Source: Candidatus Borrarchaeum yapensis
GTDB lineage: Archaea > Asgardarchaeota > Sifarchaeia > Borrarchaeales > Borrarchaeaceae
Direction of reading: 5' to 3'
Assembly: GCA_016840515.1 (NCBI GenBank)
Contig: JAEOSF010000003.1
Span: 38,856-102,855, forward strand
DNA length: 64,000 bases
Shown: positions 55,179 through 63,472 of the stretch, piece after piece
Numbering within the stretch: the stretch's first letter is position 1
Layout: each line of letters starts with the position of its first letter
The notes under the pieces: generated by a model
Told to the model about the DNA's origin: nothing
Databases searched by the model: none
The model's input: only the letters and a program-made list of their open reading frames with translations
Made by a program: the position numbers and the translations under genes

Positions 55179-57770
55179 TTAATCATTTCTTCTCTTCTCT
55201 TCTTCTTTTCTTTTCTCTTCCTCTTCTTTAATTCGATTCAGTGCTTCTTGTTCTTTTCTCTTAGACTCTTCTTTTCTCTTCTTCTCATCTTCCTTTTTTC
55301 GCGCTTCTTCTTCTTTTATTCTGCTCATCGCTTCTTGTTCTTTTCTTTTAGTTTCATCAACAAGTTTCGAGCGGACTCTTTTTAGATCGTCTTTGGCAGT
55401 CTCATTTTCTTTTTCTATTACCACTACCTTCTCAAGACAATTAACTGCCCACTGATAATGACCCAACTCTTCGTAAATTAGCCCCATATTGTGCCAAGCA
55501 AATGAATACACTGAGTTAATTTGCGTTGCTTTTTGGAAATTTTCCAGTGCTTTGTTTTGATCACCTAATTCTTTGTAGATTAATCCCATTTGAGACCAGA
55601 TATCAACGCGCTTTGGATCGATTGATAATACATTTTGAAAACATTTAAGCGCATTTTCATTGTTGCCTAATTCCTTATAGATTGATCCTAAGTAATTCCA
55701 TGCATCTAGATTCTTAGAGTCGATTTCCACTACTTTATGATAATATACAAGTGCATTTTCATTCTGACCTTGCTCCCGATTAAGTAATGCTATGTTACTT
55801 AATGTGACGATATTTTCAGGTTCTATCTCCAATACTTTTCCATAGCTCCCAAGTGCTTCTTTCGTCTCGCCTAACTTTTTGTGAGCTGACGCCTTCCACT
55901 GCCATAGCTCTAAATTTTTGGGATCTAATTGTAATGCCTTATCGTAGCTGACTAGGGCTTTTTTCGTCTCGCCTAACTCTCTGTGAGCTAATGCCTTCCG
56001 CTTCCACGTATCTAAATCATTAGGATTTGTTGACAGTACCTTTTCATAGCATGGAATTGATTTGTCATGATTTCGTAATTCTTGATAAATTAACCCCATA
56101 CGTTTCCAGGCATCTGCATGTTGTGGATTTATTTGTACGGCCTTAGTGAAATTTTCGAGGGCTGTCTTATATGCCACGATATCTTTTTCACCAGTTTGAG
56201 ATTTACGAAAAGCAAGACTGTAGTATGCAAAACCTAGTTTGTACAACGCCTCTCCGTGAGCTGGGTTGTACTTAACTGCCATCTTGTAATTTGTAATCGC
56301 TGATTCAAGATCGTCTAATTTTGAATACGAGTTTGCAATCTCATACCAGGCTTTAGCGTTATTTTGGTCAAGTTGTAATACTTGTTTGAATTCTATTATG
56401 GCTTTTTCATAATCTCCTTGTTCGAAATATTCCCTTCCTTTCTGAATATATGGTTCTAACTGCGATGTCAGCATTCTGGTTTCATTTAAATATTCTTTAG
56501 CTTTTGAATGTGGAGGGTATAGTTCCAATACTTTTTCGAAACACTGAATAGAATAATCATACTCACTTAATTCTCTGTAGACTAAGCCCATATCGACCCA
56601 TGCATCAATAAAATCAGGTTTCTGCTCAATAGTTTTTCTATAACTTGTTAAAGCCATTTTTAGATACTCAAAAGCACCACCAGAGATTTCCTCAGAATCT
56701 TCTTTAGATTTACCTATTATCTTTTTAAAACTTCCAACCAGTTTCTTTTTTGACGTTGTTTCCGAGGGTTTTTCGACCCCGCCTAAAGCAAGGTAATAGT
56801 AGGCGTATCCTAGCTTATACCACGCCTCTGTATTTGCTGGATCGAGTTGAACTGTTTTATTATAATTAGGAATGGCATTTGCGTAGTTCTCAGACATTGA
56901 ATAAACTTGCCCTATTTCATACCATACATTCGATAAGTTTTGATTAAGTTTTAAAGCACGCTTATATTCATTAATGGCTTTTTGGTAGTCTCCTTGTTCG
57001 AAATATGCTTTTGCTTGTGTTGTAAAATTCATTATTTTATGCTTTTCATCAAATGCTGCCGATATAGCATCATTTACCTCTTTTGAATCTTCCATGTTTC
57101 TTGCCTTGGAACAATAATTGATTGCCTTATCATAATTACCTAAAATTCTGTACAAAACACCCAAATCTATCCACGCTGCAGCATATCTTCCATTTATTTC
57201 TACTGCTTTATAGATATATTCAAGAGCTTTATTGTAATCACCAGAATGTTTGTAATATAACCCCAAACCATGCAATGCATAAAAATACTCGGGGTTGAGT
57301 TCTAATGCCTTTTTAAAGGCGTCACCTGCCTGAGTATATTCATTTAGTTTGATTTGGACAAATCCCAGATCATTCCATGCATCGATATTGCCTGGGTTTA
57401 CTTCAACAGCTTTTTTAAACCAATCAATCGCATTTCTAAGTTCACTTTCTTTAGGTTTAAGTTGATATTTACCATTATAGGCAACCCCCATTATATACAA
57501 CGCCGCGGCATAATCAGGATCCTCAGGATCGCGATCCATCGCTTTTTTAAGAAAATCAATGGCAATATCGTAGTCCTCCAACCTTGCATGACAGAATCCC
57601 ATACCATAACGAGCGCTATTGAATGTTGAATCATCTCGTGATGCTTTTCTGAACTCCTCAATAGCCTTTTTGTACTCATCTAGAGCTGCCATGTATTTTC
57701 CTTGTGCTAAAAATTCTTCTCCTTGTTCAAAATACTCTTTCCCTTTTTTCAGGTACTCTTCTCCAGACAC
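55179..57770 (-). CDS. Giant TPR protein, copy 2, with charged tail
   Basis: This 863-residue paralogue of the 51412 gene has about 20 TPRs (for example NPGNIDAWNDLGFVQIKLN, DPKRVDIWSQMGLIYKELG) and a Lys/Glu-rich C-terminal helix. GTG 57770 (SGEEYLKKG) is chosen: it is seven bases after GAGGGG, and its N terminus matches copy 1 (MSLEDYL) and the 41-residue ORF before TrpB2. No signal peptide. The pair surrounds the zinc ribbon-LURP-one gene, suggesting a shared function. Confidence 0.85.
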   Translation of the reverse strand: MSGEEYLKKGKEYFEQGEEFLAQGKYMAALDEYKKAIEEFRKASRDDSTFNSARYGMGFCHARLEDYDIAIDFLKKAMDRDPEDPDYAAALYIMGVAYNGKYQLKPKESELRNAIDWFKKAVEVNPGNIDAWNDLGFVQIKLNEYTQAGDAFKKALELNPEYFYALHGLGLYYKHSGDYNKALEYIYKAVEINGRYAAAWIDLGVLYRILGNYDKAINYCSKARNMEDSKEVNDAISAAFDEKHKIMNFTTQAKAYFEQGDYQKAINEYKRALKLNQNLSNVWYEIGQVYSMSENYANAIPNYNKTVQLDPANTEAWYKLGYAYYYLALGGVEKPSETTSKKKLVGSFKKIIGKSKEDSEEISGGAFEYLKMALTSYRKTIEQKPDFIDAWVDMGLVYRELSEYDYSIQCFEKVLELYPPHSKAKEYLNETRMLTSQLEPYIQKGREYFEQGDYEKAIIEFKQVLQLDQNNAKAWYEIANSYSKLDDLESAITNYKMAVKYNPAHGEALYKLGFAYYSLAFRKSQTGEKDIVAYKTALENFTKAVQINPQHADAWKRMGLIYQELRNHDKSIPCYEKVLSTNPNDLDTWKRKALAHRELGETKKALVSYDKALQLDPKNLELWQWKASAHKKLGETKEALGSYGKVLEIEPENIVTLSNIALLNREQGQNENALVYYHKVVEIDSKNLDAWNYLGSIYKELGNNENALKCFQNVLSIDPKRVDIWSQMGLIYKELGDQNKALENFQKATQINSVYSFAWHNMGLIYEELGHYQWAVNCLEKVVVIEKENETAKDDLKRVRSKLVDETKRKEQEAMSRIKEEEARKKEDEKKRKEESKRKEQEALNRIKEEEEKRKEEEKRRND

Positions 57771-57967
57771 CGCTAATCCCCTCATTAAAAGAATAACAAT
57801 CAATATACAAAATCAAATACATATATTTTAGTGAAGTTTTCAGGAAAAAAATGAATCGTCTTTGCTTGCTTGAAAACAACAAATAATCTCGTATCTTTCA
57901 TTTACGATGACCAGATCTTAGCCATCTCTTTTAAAACTGCTTCTTAATATTCTGAGAAAAATTCTTA

Positions 57968-58108
57968 TTACTTTTTAATTTTTCTAGCCTCTTCTACTAA
58001 TAAATTCAAATATACTATAATTTCTTTAGCCCTTCTTGCCTTTGTTGGTTCTTCGAGCGCTTGCTTATACTTAGCGGTTAGTTGGATCTTACTACTATTT
58101 TTAGACAT
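57968..58108 (-). CDS. Small basic protein of 46 residues
   Basis: ATG 58108 to TAA 57968 encodes MSKNSSKIQLTAKYKQALEE followed by a Lys/Arg-rich segment ending LLVEEARKIKK. GGGAG lies about ten bases upstream. The composition is protein-like, unlike the longer frame to 58378, whose first part is rich in Phe, Ile and Cys without pattern. It may be a DNA/RNA-binding or assembly factor. Family not recognised. Confidence 0.45.
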   Translation of the reverse strand: MSKNSSKIQLTAKYKQALEEPTKARRAKEIIVYLNLLVEEARKIKK

Positions 58109-58436
58109 TCTTTCATGTCTCCCACATTGCATAACATTTATGAGTTCCGTATTTTTAAACTTTATTAGATAGCGAAAGTTCTCAACTCTCAAGAATTTAT
58201 GTCGGTAAAAATCGCAAATTATTATAAGTCGTATGACTCTAATTCGACGCAAAAAACAAAAAAATTGAAGAAAAGTTGATTCTTTTTGAAGTTCTTGAAT
58301 TGCGAATTTTAGAGAAAAAGAGCATATATTTTGAAAACAATTTAAACTACCTTGGTAGATTTGATACCTCTGTAGCAAATGGAGAACTATTATTAAAATG
58401 TGTTAAAAAGCTCTATAAGAAGATTTACCAAACAAT

Positions 58437-59729
58437 TTAAAGATTTAATACCTTCTTATACCCGAAGATGTCAAGAAAACCATGTCCTGAGACGTTGCAA
58501 GCGATTACTTTTTCCTCGCCGTTTTTCTTACACTCTAGCGCTTCATCAATCATGGCTCTGATAGCGTAGGATGATTCTGGTGCTGGTAAAAAGCCTTCTG
58601 TTTGAAGGAACATTCGTGTAGCCTCGAATACCACTTTCTCGTCTATGGGGTAGGTTCTTGTTTTAATATATCCTAGATTTCTTAAAAGACTTAGAATTGG
58701 TGATGCTCCAGAGTACCGGAGGCCATCTCCGTATATCGGTGGCGTGTCTACATCATGCCCTAAGGTATACATTTTCATTAAGGGCGTTTTTCCGGCATGA
58801 TCTGCAAAATCATAACGATATTCACCTTGACTTATGTTTGGAGCGGCCAAGGATTGTGATGCAAGAAATTCACATTCTCGTTTACCTTTTAATACTTCCC
58901 CAATGAAAGGTAATGTGAAACCACCAAAATTAGATCCGCCTCCGAAACAGCCTATCAACAGATCTGGTTGTTCATCTACTATATTGAATTGCTCAATGGA
59001 TTCTAAACCAATTATTGTCTGGTGCATTAATACGTGATTCAGGACGCTTCCCAGAGAATAAACAAACCCATTTTTCTCTGCATATTCCAATCCCTCAGAA
59101 ATTGCTATGCCTAATGAGCCAGGATGTTCGGGATTTTCTTTGAGAACGCTTTTGCCAACTTCAGTTAATTGACTTGGCGAAGGATGCACCTCAGCACCAT
59201 ACATTTTCATTAGAGTTCTTCGATCAACCTTCCAGTCATACACATTGCGAACCCAAAAAACTACACAAGGTAATCCCATCAAACTTGAACCGTAAGATAA
59301 TGCAGTACCCCATTGTCCAGCACCAGTTTCAGTAACTACACCTTCGACACCTTCTTGTACAGCATAATACAGCTGTGCTAGTGCGGTGTTGACTTTATGA
59401 CTTCCTGTGGGGGATAAATCTTCTCTCTTCCAATAGAGATGTGCAGGAGTTTTCAATGCTTTTTCAAGTCGTTTAGCTCGACGTAATGGTCTTGGTCTAC
59501 CTGCCTGTATATATAACTCTCTTAATTCCTCAGGTACTGGTATCCAGTTTTGATCTGAAAACTCTTGTTTTAAACATTCTTTGACAATGACTTTAGAGAG
59601 AAATTCAAGTCGAGAAGGACCTGTTTCAGGTTCTTTAGGTGGTGGAAGCGGTTGTGGAAGATCAGGTATAATGTTATACCAATTTTTTGGAAGATCATTA
59701 ACCGGTAACTGAATCTTTACGGCTTTCAT
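58437..59729 (-). CDS. trpB: Tryptophan synthase beta-like protein, TrpB2 type
   Basis: The 430-residue protein has the PLP lysine in LSPTGSHKVNTALAQ (about residue 110), TETGAGQWGTALS and a late GCFGGGSNFGG phosphate loop. The extra N-terminal stretch (about 60 residues) and length match TrpB2, which uses indole without the alpha subunit. GAGGGG lies six bases before the ATG. A 41-residue ORF overlaps its start by ATGA. Confidence 0.9.
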   Translation of the reverse strand: MKAVKIQLPVNDLPKNWYNIIPDLPQPLPPPKEPETGPSRLEFLSKVIVKECLKQEFSDQNWIPVPEELRELYIQAGRPRPLRRAKRLEKALKTPAHLYWKREDLSPTGSHKVNTALAQLYYAVQEGVEGVVTETGAGQWGTALSYGSSLMGLPCVVFWVRNVYDWKVDRRTLMKMYGAEVHPSPSQLTEVGKSVLKENPEHPGSLGIAISEGLEYAEKNGFVYSLGSVLNHVLMHQTIIGLESIEQFNIVDEQPDLLIGCFGGGSNFGGFTLPFIGEVLKGKRECEFLASQSLAAPNISQGEYRYDFADHAGKTPLMKMYTLGHDVDTPPIYGDGLRYSGASPILSLLRNLGYIKTRTYPIDEKVVFEATRMFLQTEGFLPAPESSYAIRAMIDEALECKKNGEEKVIACNVSGHGFLDIFGYKKVLNL

Positions 59730-59851
59730 AAATTTCCCCTCAATTCGGTTCTTAGTAGATACTTTGTGTCTTTGTATAATCCTTGAGCAACGTACTTATC
59801 TCCTTGCTCTAAACACATTTTACAACTCTTCAGGTGATCTTCTGCCGACAT
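59726..59851 (-). CDS. 41-residue TPR-like fragment coupled to trpB2
   Basis: ATG 59851 to TGA 59726 encodes MSAEDHLKSCKMCLEQGDKY and ends LLRTELRGNL. GAGGAGAGG lies six bases upstream. The first part matches the N terminus of both giant TPR proteins (S-x-E-[DE]-x-L). Its stop overlaps the trpB2 start (ATGA). It could be a relic of a third TPR gene or a small coupled peptide. Confidence 0.55.
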   Translation of the reverse strand: MSAEDHLKSCKMCLEQGDKYVAQGLYKDTKYLLRTELRGNL

Positions 59852-60042
59852 TTTTTAACCTCTCCTCAAATTATCAGGTATTAAATCAACTACACACCCT
59901 TTTAAAAAAGTTGGATAAAATGCTAAATAATAAAAGAACGACTAACTATAAATACTTGAGTTAGCGTAAATCAGTCTGCAATCCAAATTACTTGCTTAAA
60001 GTCGATTAGAAAATAAACGATACATTATAGGGGGGTACATGA

Positions 60043-60420
60043 ATGGGAAAAGAAAAAGGTATAGGTTTAGTGGTGATAGGACTTTTTTTATTTATAATCG
60101 CTTTAATTACGCCGTGTTCGATTGTATTAGCAATAATAATTTTGTTATGGGGAGTAAGTGAGTTTAGAAAGGAAGAACCTGAATATCGACCGCCTTCACT
60201 AACCCTATCTACAGACCAAGAAACTGTTTTTTGTGGTAACTGCGGAACGGAGAACCTTGCTGTTGCGAGAGCGTGTCGTGGATGTGGCAAGTCTTTAGAG
60301 ATAGCAAAAACAGAAACATATCCCTCAGGAGAGTCCGTTTACTGTGTATATTGCGGAGCACAGAACAATTCGATTTCAAGGGACTGTGTAAAATGCGGAA
60401 AGACATTACCAATTGATTGA
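60043..60420 (+). CDS. Small membrane protein with two zinc ribbons
   Basis: The 125-residue protein has two transmembrane helices (about residues 5-22 and 25-42), then two CxxCG ribbons (CGNCGTE/CRGCGKS and CVYCGAQ/CVKCGKT) on the same side. The layout suggests a membrane-anchored cytosolic adaptor. The ATG follows GGGGGG. Neighbour of other zinc-ribbon genes. Function unknown. Confidence 0.65.
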   Translation: MGKEKGIGLVVIGLFLFIIALITPCSIVLAIIILLWGVSEFRKEEPEYRPPSLTLSTDQETVFCGNCGTENLAVARACRGCGKSLEIAKTETYPSGESVYCVYCGAQNNSISRDCVKCGKTLPID

Positions 60421-60476
60421 TCACGCAAAAATTCTGATAAGTCAATTATTTAAGAGTTATTTCAGATGAATGAACA

Positions 60477-60500
60477 TTTTTGCCTTTTTTTTTCTTTCAT
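60477..60500 (+). terminator. T-rich terminator after the two-ribbon gene
   Basis: TTTTTGCC followed by TTTTTTTTT lies about 60 bases after the stop codon, with no hairpin. Confidence 0.35.
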
Positions 60501-60584
60501 CCTCACTTTATTTTCATCTATCTTGTGATTGTGTCAAAATGCATAATGAGTATTTCTACCTTTTTCTTAAATTCCATCTTGTAA

Positions 60585-60628
60585 CCGCGAGAAGTCCCTT
60601 CTCTTCCAAGAGGGTAGAGTAGTTCATC
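60585..60628 (+). repeat. IS200/IS605-type end hairpin (dispersed copy)
   Basis: CCGCGAGAAGTCCC ... GGTAGAGTAGTTCATC has the same plan as the copies at 7715 and 26736, with a CTCTT-CC-AAGAG stem. It has no linked tnpB here, so it is a solo end. Confidence 0.5.
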
Positions 60629-60661
60629 TATTTATATTTCACATTTACCCTCCCTAAGAAA

Positions 60662-62011
60662 TTAGAAATCAATATGTTCTTTAATATCTTTTCCACACTC
60701 AATACAAAACCTCATCCCCTCCCATTTTTTCATCCTGGTTCTACAATATGGGCAAAAAACGTATTCGGGATCATAACCATCTTGATTCATTTCTATGACT
60801 GGAGGAGGAACCGAGGGAGGTTCTGTTGGGAGTATTAAGCCCTCAGGTGGCTCTGTAACGGTAATTTGCAGTGAATTGGATCTAATTACGAAAGTTTTTA
60901 CACCATATAATTCATACATATTGAAAGAGATTCGAGCTGTATTATCGCCAGATACATCAAAGACACCGATTACTAATGGTGTTACATAAAATACAATACC
61001 CCTCGTGTCACCTGAACCAATCTGTGAAATAGATTTCACTGGATCATCAATTTTAAAATCTGCACCCACTTCAGCAACAACTCTAATGTTGTCTATAGCA
61101 TATTCTGAATTATTTGTGATTTGAATTGGAAGTTGATTTGGAGTAACAGCTTGCATTTCGTCCGATGTCATTTCTACATCAATTTTGGGAAGGATAAAAC
61201 ACGAGTCGCCCAACACAATTTCACACAAAACAGGATTTGGATATCGTTTAAACTTTAATTCTAATTGTGTATCAAAATGTAAGATTCCGAGAGGAAAATC
61301 TAATGGGACTGGAAATGTATTATCGTGTTTTGTTCTTTCATTTGCATACATTTCAATCGTTGATTCTATTGCAAGATTTTTTATCATGAAGGTTAGAGTA
61401 CAGGGTTCATAGTAATTTGTTATGTGAAAGAGTAGCAGAACTTCATTACCTACTTTTTCGGCTTCAACTGTTTCGAAATCTATTTTTGGAAGAATATCAG
61501 TAATTTGCAGACTATCATGGTGACATTGAGGACAACCTTTCCTTATTATGTCACCTTTACATATTGTGCCTGTACCTGGGCCTACCGAGATATAACCCTT
61601 TGAGATAGCACTTTCAATAGTCTTTTGTTCTGTTTTTTCTCTGACGCCATATTTACTGCCTCCTTCTTCTCTTGACATTGCTGAATGCCAACCACAGGAC
61701 AAGCATTCAAGCATATATCTATAGAACTTGCCGCCACGTGTATAGTAGATTATAATCAGAGGGTTCCTGCATTGAGGACATTGTGAGTTTTTAGCATGAC
61801 CACATTTGCTATCCAATCTTTCAATTCTAGCAAGATTGTATCCTATACCACATATCGAACAATAATAGATTTTTTCTGACGTGCATGCTTCACAGAAAAT
61901 TAAACTGCACTGAGGACAATAAAATGAGGCAATTGCTCCACAAATATGACATCTATAGAATACAGGGGCTTTTATTGGTTTTTTTTCTATATAAATTTGT
62001 TTCTCAGATAT
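60662..62011 (-). CDS. Multi-zinc-ribbon protein, apparent ATA start
   Basis: The frame opens after TAA and has no ATG, GTG or TTG in the first 65 codons, yet that segment encodes well-spaced Cys pairs (CHICG, CPQC, CEAC, CSICG). ATA 62009-62011 lies six bases after GAGGGG. The protein is then 449 residues: an N-terminal zinc-ribbon array, a second CPQC/CLSCG ribbon, a large beta-rich middle (about residues 160-380, CARDB-like in look) and a C-terminal CPYC/CIECG ribbon. TTG 61816 would be an alternative but lacks an SD and drops the first ribbons. Function unknown. Confidence 0.65.
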   Translation of the reverse strand: MSEKQIYIEKKPIKAPVFYRCHICGAIASFYCPQCSLIFCEACTSEKIYYCSICGIGYNLARIERLDSKCGHAKNSQCPQCRNPLIIIYYTRGGKFYRYMLECLSCGWHSAMSREEGGSKYGVREKTEQKTIESAISKGYISVGPGTGTICKGDIIRKGCPQCHHDSLQITDILPKIDFETVEAEKVGNEVLLLFHITNYYEPCTLTFMIKNLAIESTIEMYANERTKHDNTFPVPLDFPLGILHFDTQLELKFKRYPNPVLCEIVLGDSCFILPKIDVEMTSDEMQAVTPNQLPIQITNNSEYAIDNIRVVAEVGADFKIDDPVKSISQIGSGDTRGIVFYVTPLVIGVFDVSGDNTARISFNMYELYGVKTFVIRSNSLQITVTEPPEGLILPTEPPSVPPPVIEMNQDGYDPEYVFCPYCRTRMKKWEGMRFCIECGKDIKEHIDF

Positions 62012-62017
62012 TCTTTT

Positions 62018-62023
62018 CCCCTC
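62018..62023 (-). promoter_or_regulatory. Shine-Dalgarno before the ATA start
   Basis: GAGGGG on the minus strand lies six bases before ATA 62011 and points to it as the start of the zinc-ribbon gene. Confidence 0.55.
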
Positions 62024-62368
62024 AGTTAAACCCTTTTGTTAAAAACAATTCTTTTCGTGTAAGAGAAGATGTAAATACAGTTTTGATGACAAATTCATCT
62101 GTGGAGTATATATTAATTCATATCTGCTAAAAAATATTATGGGTATTATTATCGGACAAGCGTGTATGGATATACTAGTGAATCTTACATGACGCCCCCA
62201 ATTGGCATCAGCTTCTTTAAAATTAGACAAGACTTATTGTAATTATTCATTTTTTCAGTTACACTGATTTATGATACTGTTACTTATCCTGTTCTCATTA
62301 ACGATCTATAATTTCTATTTAAGTTCTTCAAATCATTTTGTAAGATTGTAGAAATGATAACATCATTC

Positions 62369-62381
62369 TATAAATACTTAT
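62369..62381 (+). promoter_or_regulatory. Candidate TATA box for the membrane zinc-ribbon gene
   Basis: CTATAAATACTTA lies about 53-65 bases before the ATG at 62434. Sequence match only. Confidence 0.3.
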
Positions 62382-62433
62382 ATCTTAGAATGGGGAATAC
62401 ATGATTTTACCTTTAAGGGGGAAGGTGTTATTT

Positions 62434-63432
62434 ATGAAACATAAGTTGGGCATAATTCTTTTGTTAACTTTTGTATTAGTAGTAGCCGCCCCGCCAAGTA
62501 TGGCAGCTTCGGCACCATTGGAATACGAAGGAGAGATGAAAGATGAAGGATTTACTTTTGACGTAGATGCCAACTTTCGTTTAGATGTTACTTGCAGTGA
62601 TAATTGGCGATACTGGCCAGGTTTAACATCAGATACACTTACAATGAAGCTCCTGCTAGATTCTATTACACTCTCAAGAAGTGGCAAGACCTATGACTAC
62701 CATACAGGTGTCGGCCAAATGGGCAATAATCAGTTTAAGTCAGAAGAATGGACAACAGAAGAATGGGATTACTGGTACGAATATTACGAAACTATCTCAT
62801 GGAGAAAGGATTATTTTGTGCATCTTGAAGGCAGGGCTTATGGAACGATTGAATATTCAGGTGCGATCGCTTCACTGATCCCTGATCAGATTACTTGGCA
62901 CGATTCTCCTACTGAAACCGCTATAGTTCATACTAAACCGAACTTACTTGGAGGAGCATCAATTAAAGTCACTGTTGTTGATTATCAACTCCGAATCAGA
63001 GTTTCTACGGTAACATACAAAGATGGCTATGAATATGACGAAGATGATGGAGATTGGACTAGTTGGAAGAGCTTCACAACGTCTTCTACTAACTATGTCG
63101 AACTAAACATGAGCAATATGGGTGTTTCTCTCTTTGTAGTGGTCACTGTTGCCATAGTAAGTGTAATTCTTGTCGTATTGATCTTTACCAAAAGAAGAGT
63201 AGAGATCGTAAGCCCTGAAGATGAAGAAACAGGCCGTATAGTATTGCCAGCAGGAGAAGTAGGTCCTCCACCATCACCACCACCAAAAGAAGAAGTAGGT
63301 CCTCCACCATCACCATCACCACCACCAAAAGAAGAAGTAGAGACAACAGGAAACCTGTGTCCGTTCTGTGGAAGCGTGAATTCTCCTACAGCACAATACT
63401 GTGTAGATTGTGGATCCATGTTGGAGGAGTGA
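62434..63432 (+). CDS. Secreted/membrane protein with cytosolic zinc ribbon
   Basis: The 332-residue protein has a signal peptide (MKHKLGIILLLTFVLVVAAPP), an extracellular beta-rich domain (about residues 25-235, Trp/Tyr-rich, for example EEWDYWYEYYETISW), one transmembrane helix (about 236-258, MGVSLFVVVTVAIVSVILVV), a Pro-rich spacer with a duplicated GPPPSPPPKEEV-type unit, and a C-terminal zinc ribbon (CPFCGSVNSPTAQYCVDCG). ATG 62434 follows GGAAGGTG by six bases. It could carry an outside signal to zinc-ribbon partners inside. Function unknown. Confidence 0.7.
   Translation: MKHKLGIILLLTFVLVVAAPPSMAASAPLEYEGEMKDEGFTFDVDANFRLDVTCSDNWRYWPGLTSDTLTMKLLLDSITLSRSGKTYDYHTGVGQMGNNQFKSEEWTTEEWDYWYEYYETISWRKDYFVHLEGRAYGTIEYSGAIASLIPDQITWHDSPTETAIVHTKPNLLGGASIKVTVVDYQLRIRVSTVTYKDGYEYDEDDGDWTSWKSFTTSSTNYVELNMSNMGVSLFVVVTVAIVSVILVVLIFTKRRVEIVSPEDEETGRIVLPAGEVGPPPSPPPKEEVGPPPSPSPPPKEEVETTGNLCPFCGSVNSPTAQYCVDCGSMLEE
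63256..63340 (+). repeat. In-frame 36-base duplication encoding Pro-rich spacer
   Basis: A unit of about 36 bases beginning GAAGTAGGTCCTCC occurs twice, the second copy with a short insertion, giving two Pro-rich KEEV segments in the protein. Confidence 0.7.
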
Positions 63433-63436
63433 ATTC

Positions 63437-63450
63437 TTTCCTTTTTTTTT
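63437..63450 (+). terminator. T-rich terminator
   Basis: TTTCCTTTTTTTTT follows the stop codon of the membrane zinc-ribbon gene by a few bases. Confidence 0.4.
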
Positions 63451-63472
63451 GAAAAAACCGGTAGCCAATTAA

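Larger units (their letters stand above)
62012..62433. other. Gap between divergent zinc-ribbon genes
   Basis: This 422-base stretch holds the SD of the minus-strand gene, a TATA-like site for the plus-strand gene and A+T-rich sequence. The minus-strand frame at 62039-62230 has no SD. Confidence 0.55.

Noticed and set aside
62039..62230. Minus-strand ORF upstream of the zinc-ribbon gene
   Set aside because: No SD, and its sequence lacks a pattern; treated as noise in a gap.
63093..63419. Gly/Ser-rich minus-strand ORF
   Set aside because: It is the reverse reading of the Pro-rich spacer in the membrane zinc-ribbon gene.
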